DNA of 64,000 bases, taken from assembly GCF_019192965.1 (NCBI RefSeq), contig NZ_JAHTKU010000012.1, positions 91,652 through 155,651 on the forward strand. The letters are read 5' to 3'. The DNA comes from Nocardioides daeguensis. GTDB taxonomy: Bacteria > Actinomycetota > Actinomycetes > Propionibacteriales > Nocardioidaceae. Positions 63,951-64,000 of this stretch are shown in pieces; within the stretch, counting starts at the first letter, position 1; each line of letters begins with the position of its first letter. The notes below the pieces were generated by a model that saw only the letters and a list, made by a program, of their open reading frames with translations, made no database searches and was not told where the DNA came from. The translations under genes and the position numbers were made by a program.

Positions 63951-64000
63951 GGGGGGGCGGGGGGCGGGGAGGGGCCGGGGGTGAGCGCCGGGGGCCGGGG
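63947..64000. other. G-rich low-complexity end, probable sequence artefact
   Basis: The last 54 bases are almost only G with scattered C, A and T, immediately after a very stable hairpin. No other part of the window looks like this. Poly-G read-through at a hairpin is a known failure of two-colour sequencing chemistry, so this is probably an unreliable contig end rather than genome. Confidence 0.65.

Overview
The window is high-GC (about 70 percent or more), densely packed, single-copy chromosomal DNA from an actinobacterium. A Nocardioides-like member of the Propionibacteriales is my best guess, but this is inference. It rests on coenzyme F420 biosynthesis (fbiC), a monomeric NADP isocitrate dehydrogenase, a PerM-type protein beside purN-purH, folD followed by a DUF3017 protein, a YihY/SCO4848-type pair, many ATGA/GTGA/TGATG gene overlaps and actinobacterial TAnnnT promoters just before start codons. 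I see no tRNA, rRNA, CRISPR array, transposase or prophage gene. The left edge cuts into a gene. The right edge ends in a G-rich tract that looks like low-quality contig-end sequence. Layout: 1-5.2 kb has a 5'-truncated succinic semialdehyde dehydrogenase, a cholesterol-oxidase-like GMC oxidoreductase, a likely 6C small RNA and guaA. 5.2-11.4 kb holds a two-headed c-di-GMP enzyme (EAL and GGDEF), a chemoreceptor-like protein and small envelope or acidic proteins. 11.5-16.9 kb has a dehalogenase-like hydrolase, and a ROK repressor divergent from a xylose-type sugar ABC transporter. 16.9-25 kb is an F420 block: fbiC, an MMPL transporter, an acyl-CoA dehydrogenase, an LLM-type F420 oxidoreductase and an NADPH:F420 reductase. 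It has two strong palindromic operators and a 218-bp near-complete palindrome. 25.2-30.1 kb is a PspC-type envelope-stress module (small membrane protein and PspC protein divergent from a PspC-histidine kinase, response regulator and M15 peptidase). 30.2-34.2 kb has the pcrA helicase converging on an M23 peptidase across an array of palindromic repeats. 34.5-36.6 kb is sucCD. 36.7-41.7 kb is a minus-strand sigma-factor island: a membrane-anchored sigma-like protein, a SigE-family sigma factor, its likely anti-sigma partner with sensor domains, a lipoprotein paralogous to one sensor domain, and a small membrane protein. 41.9-50 kb has perM-like, purN, a ZTP riboswitch, purH, folD, a DUF3017 gene with an apparent CTG start, mdh, a lipoprotein and an aquaporin. 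50.2-56.7 kb has icd, an AlkD-like glycosylase and a single-chain ABC exporter. 56.7-63.9 kb has a TetR/P450/SDR cassette, an MFS transporter, trpS, an RNA ligase-like protein, YihY and a SCO4848-type protein. Working together: sucCD, mdh and icd are TCA-cycle genes, and guaA, purN, purH and folD supply purines and one-carbon units, with purH apparently controlled by ZTP. The F420 genes make the FO chromophore, reduce F420 with NADPH and use it in a lipid-type oxidoreductase linked to an acyl-CoA dehydrogenase. The most unusual item is the sigma island, in which a sigma-like domain with eroded core- and DNA-binding features is tethered to a membrane segment and an extracytoplasmic domain. The most unusual non-coding items are the 218-bp palindrome at 25.0 kb and the palindrome array that duplicated the 3' end of the M23 peptidase gene.
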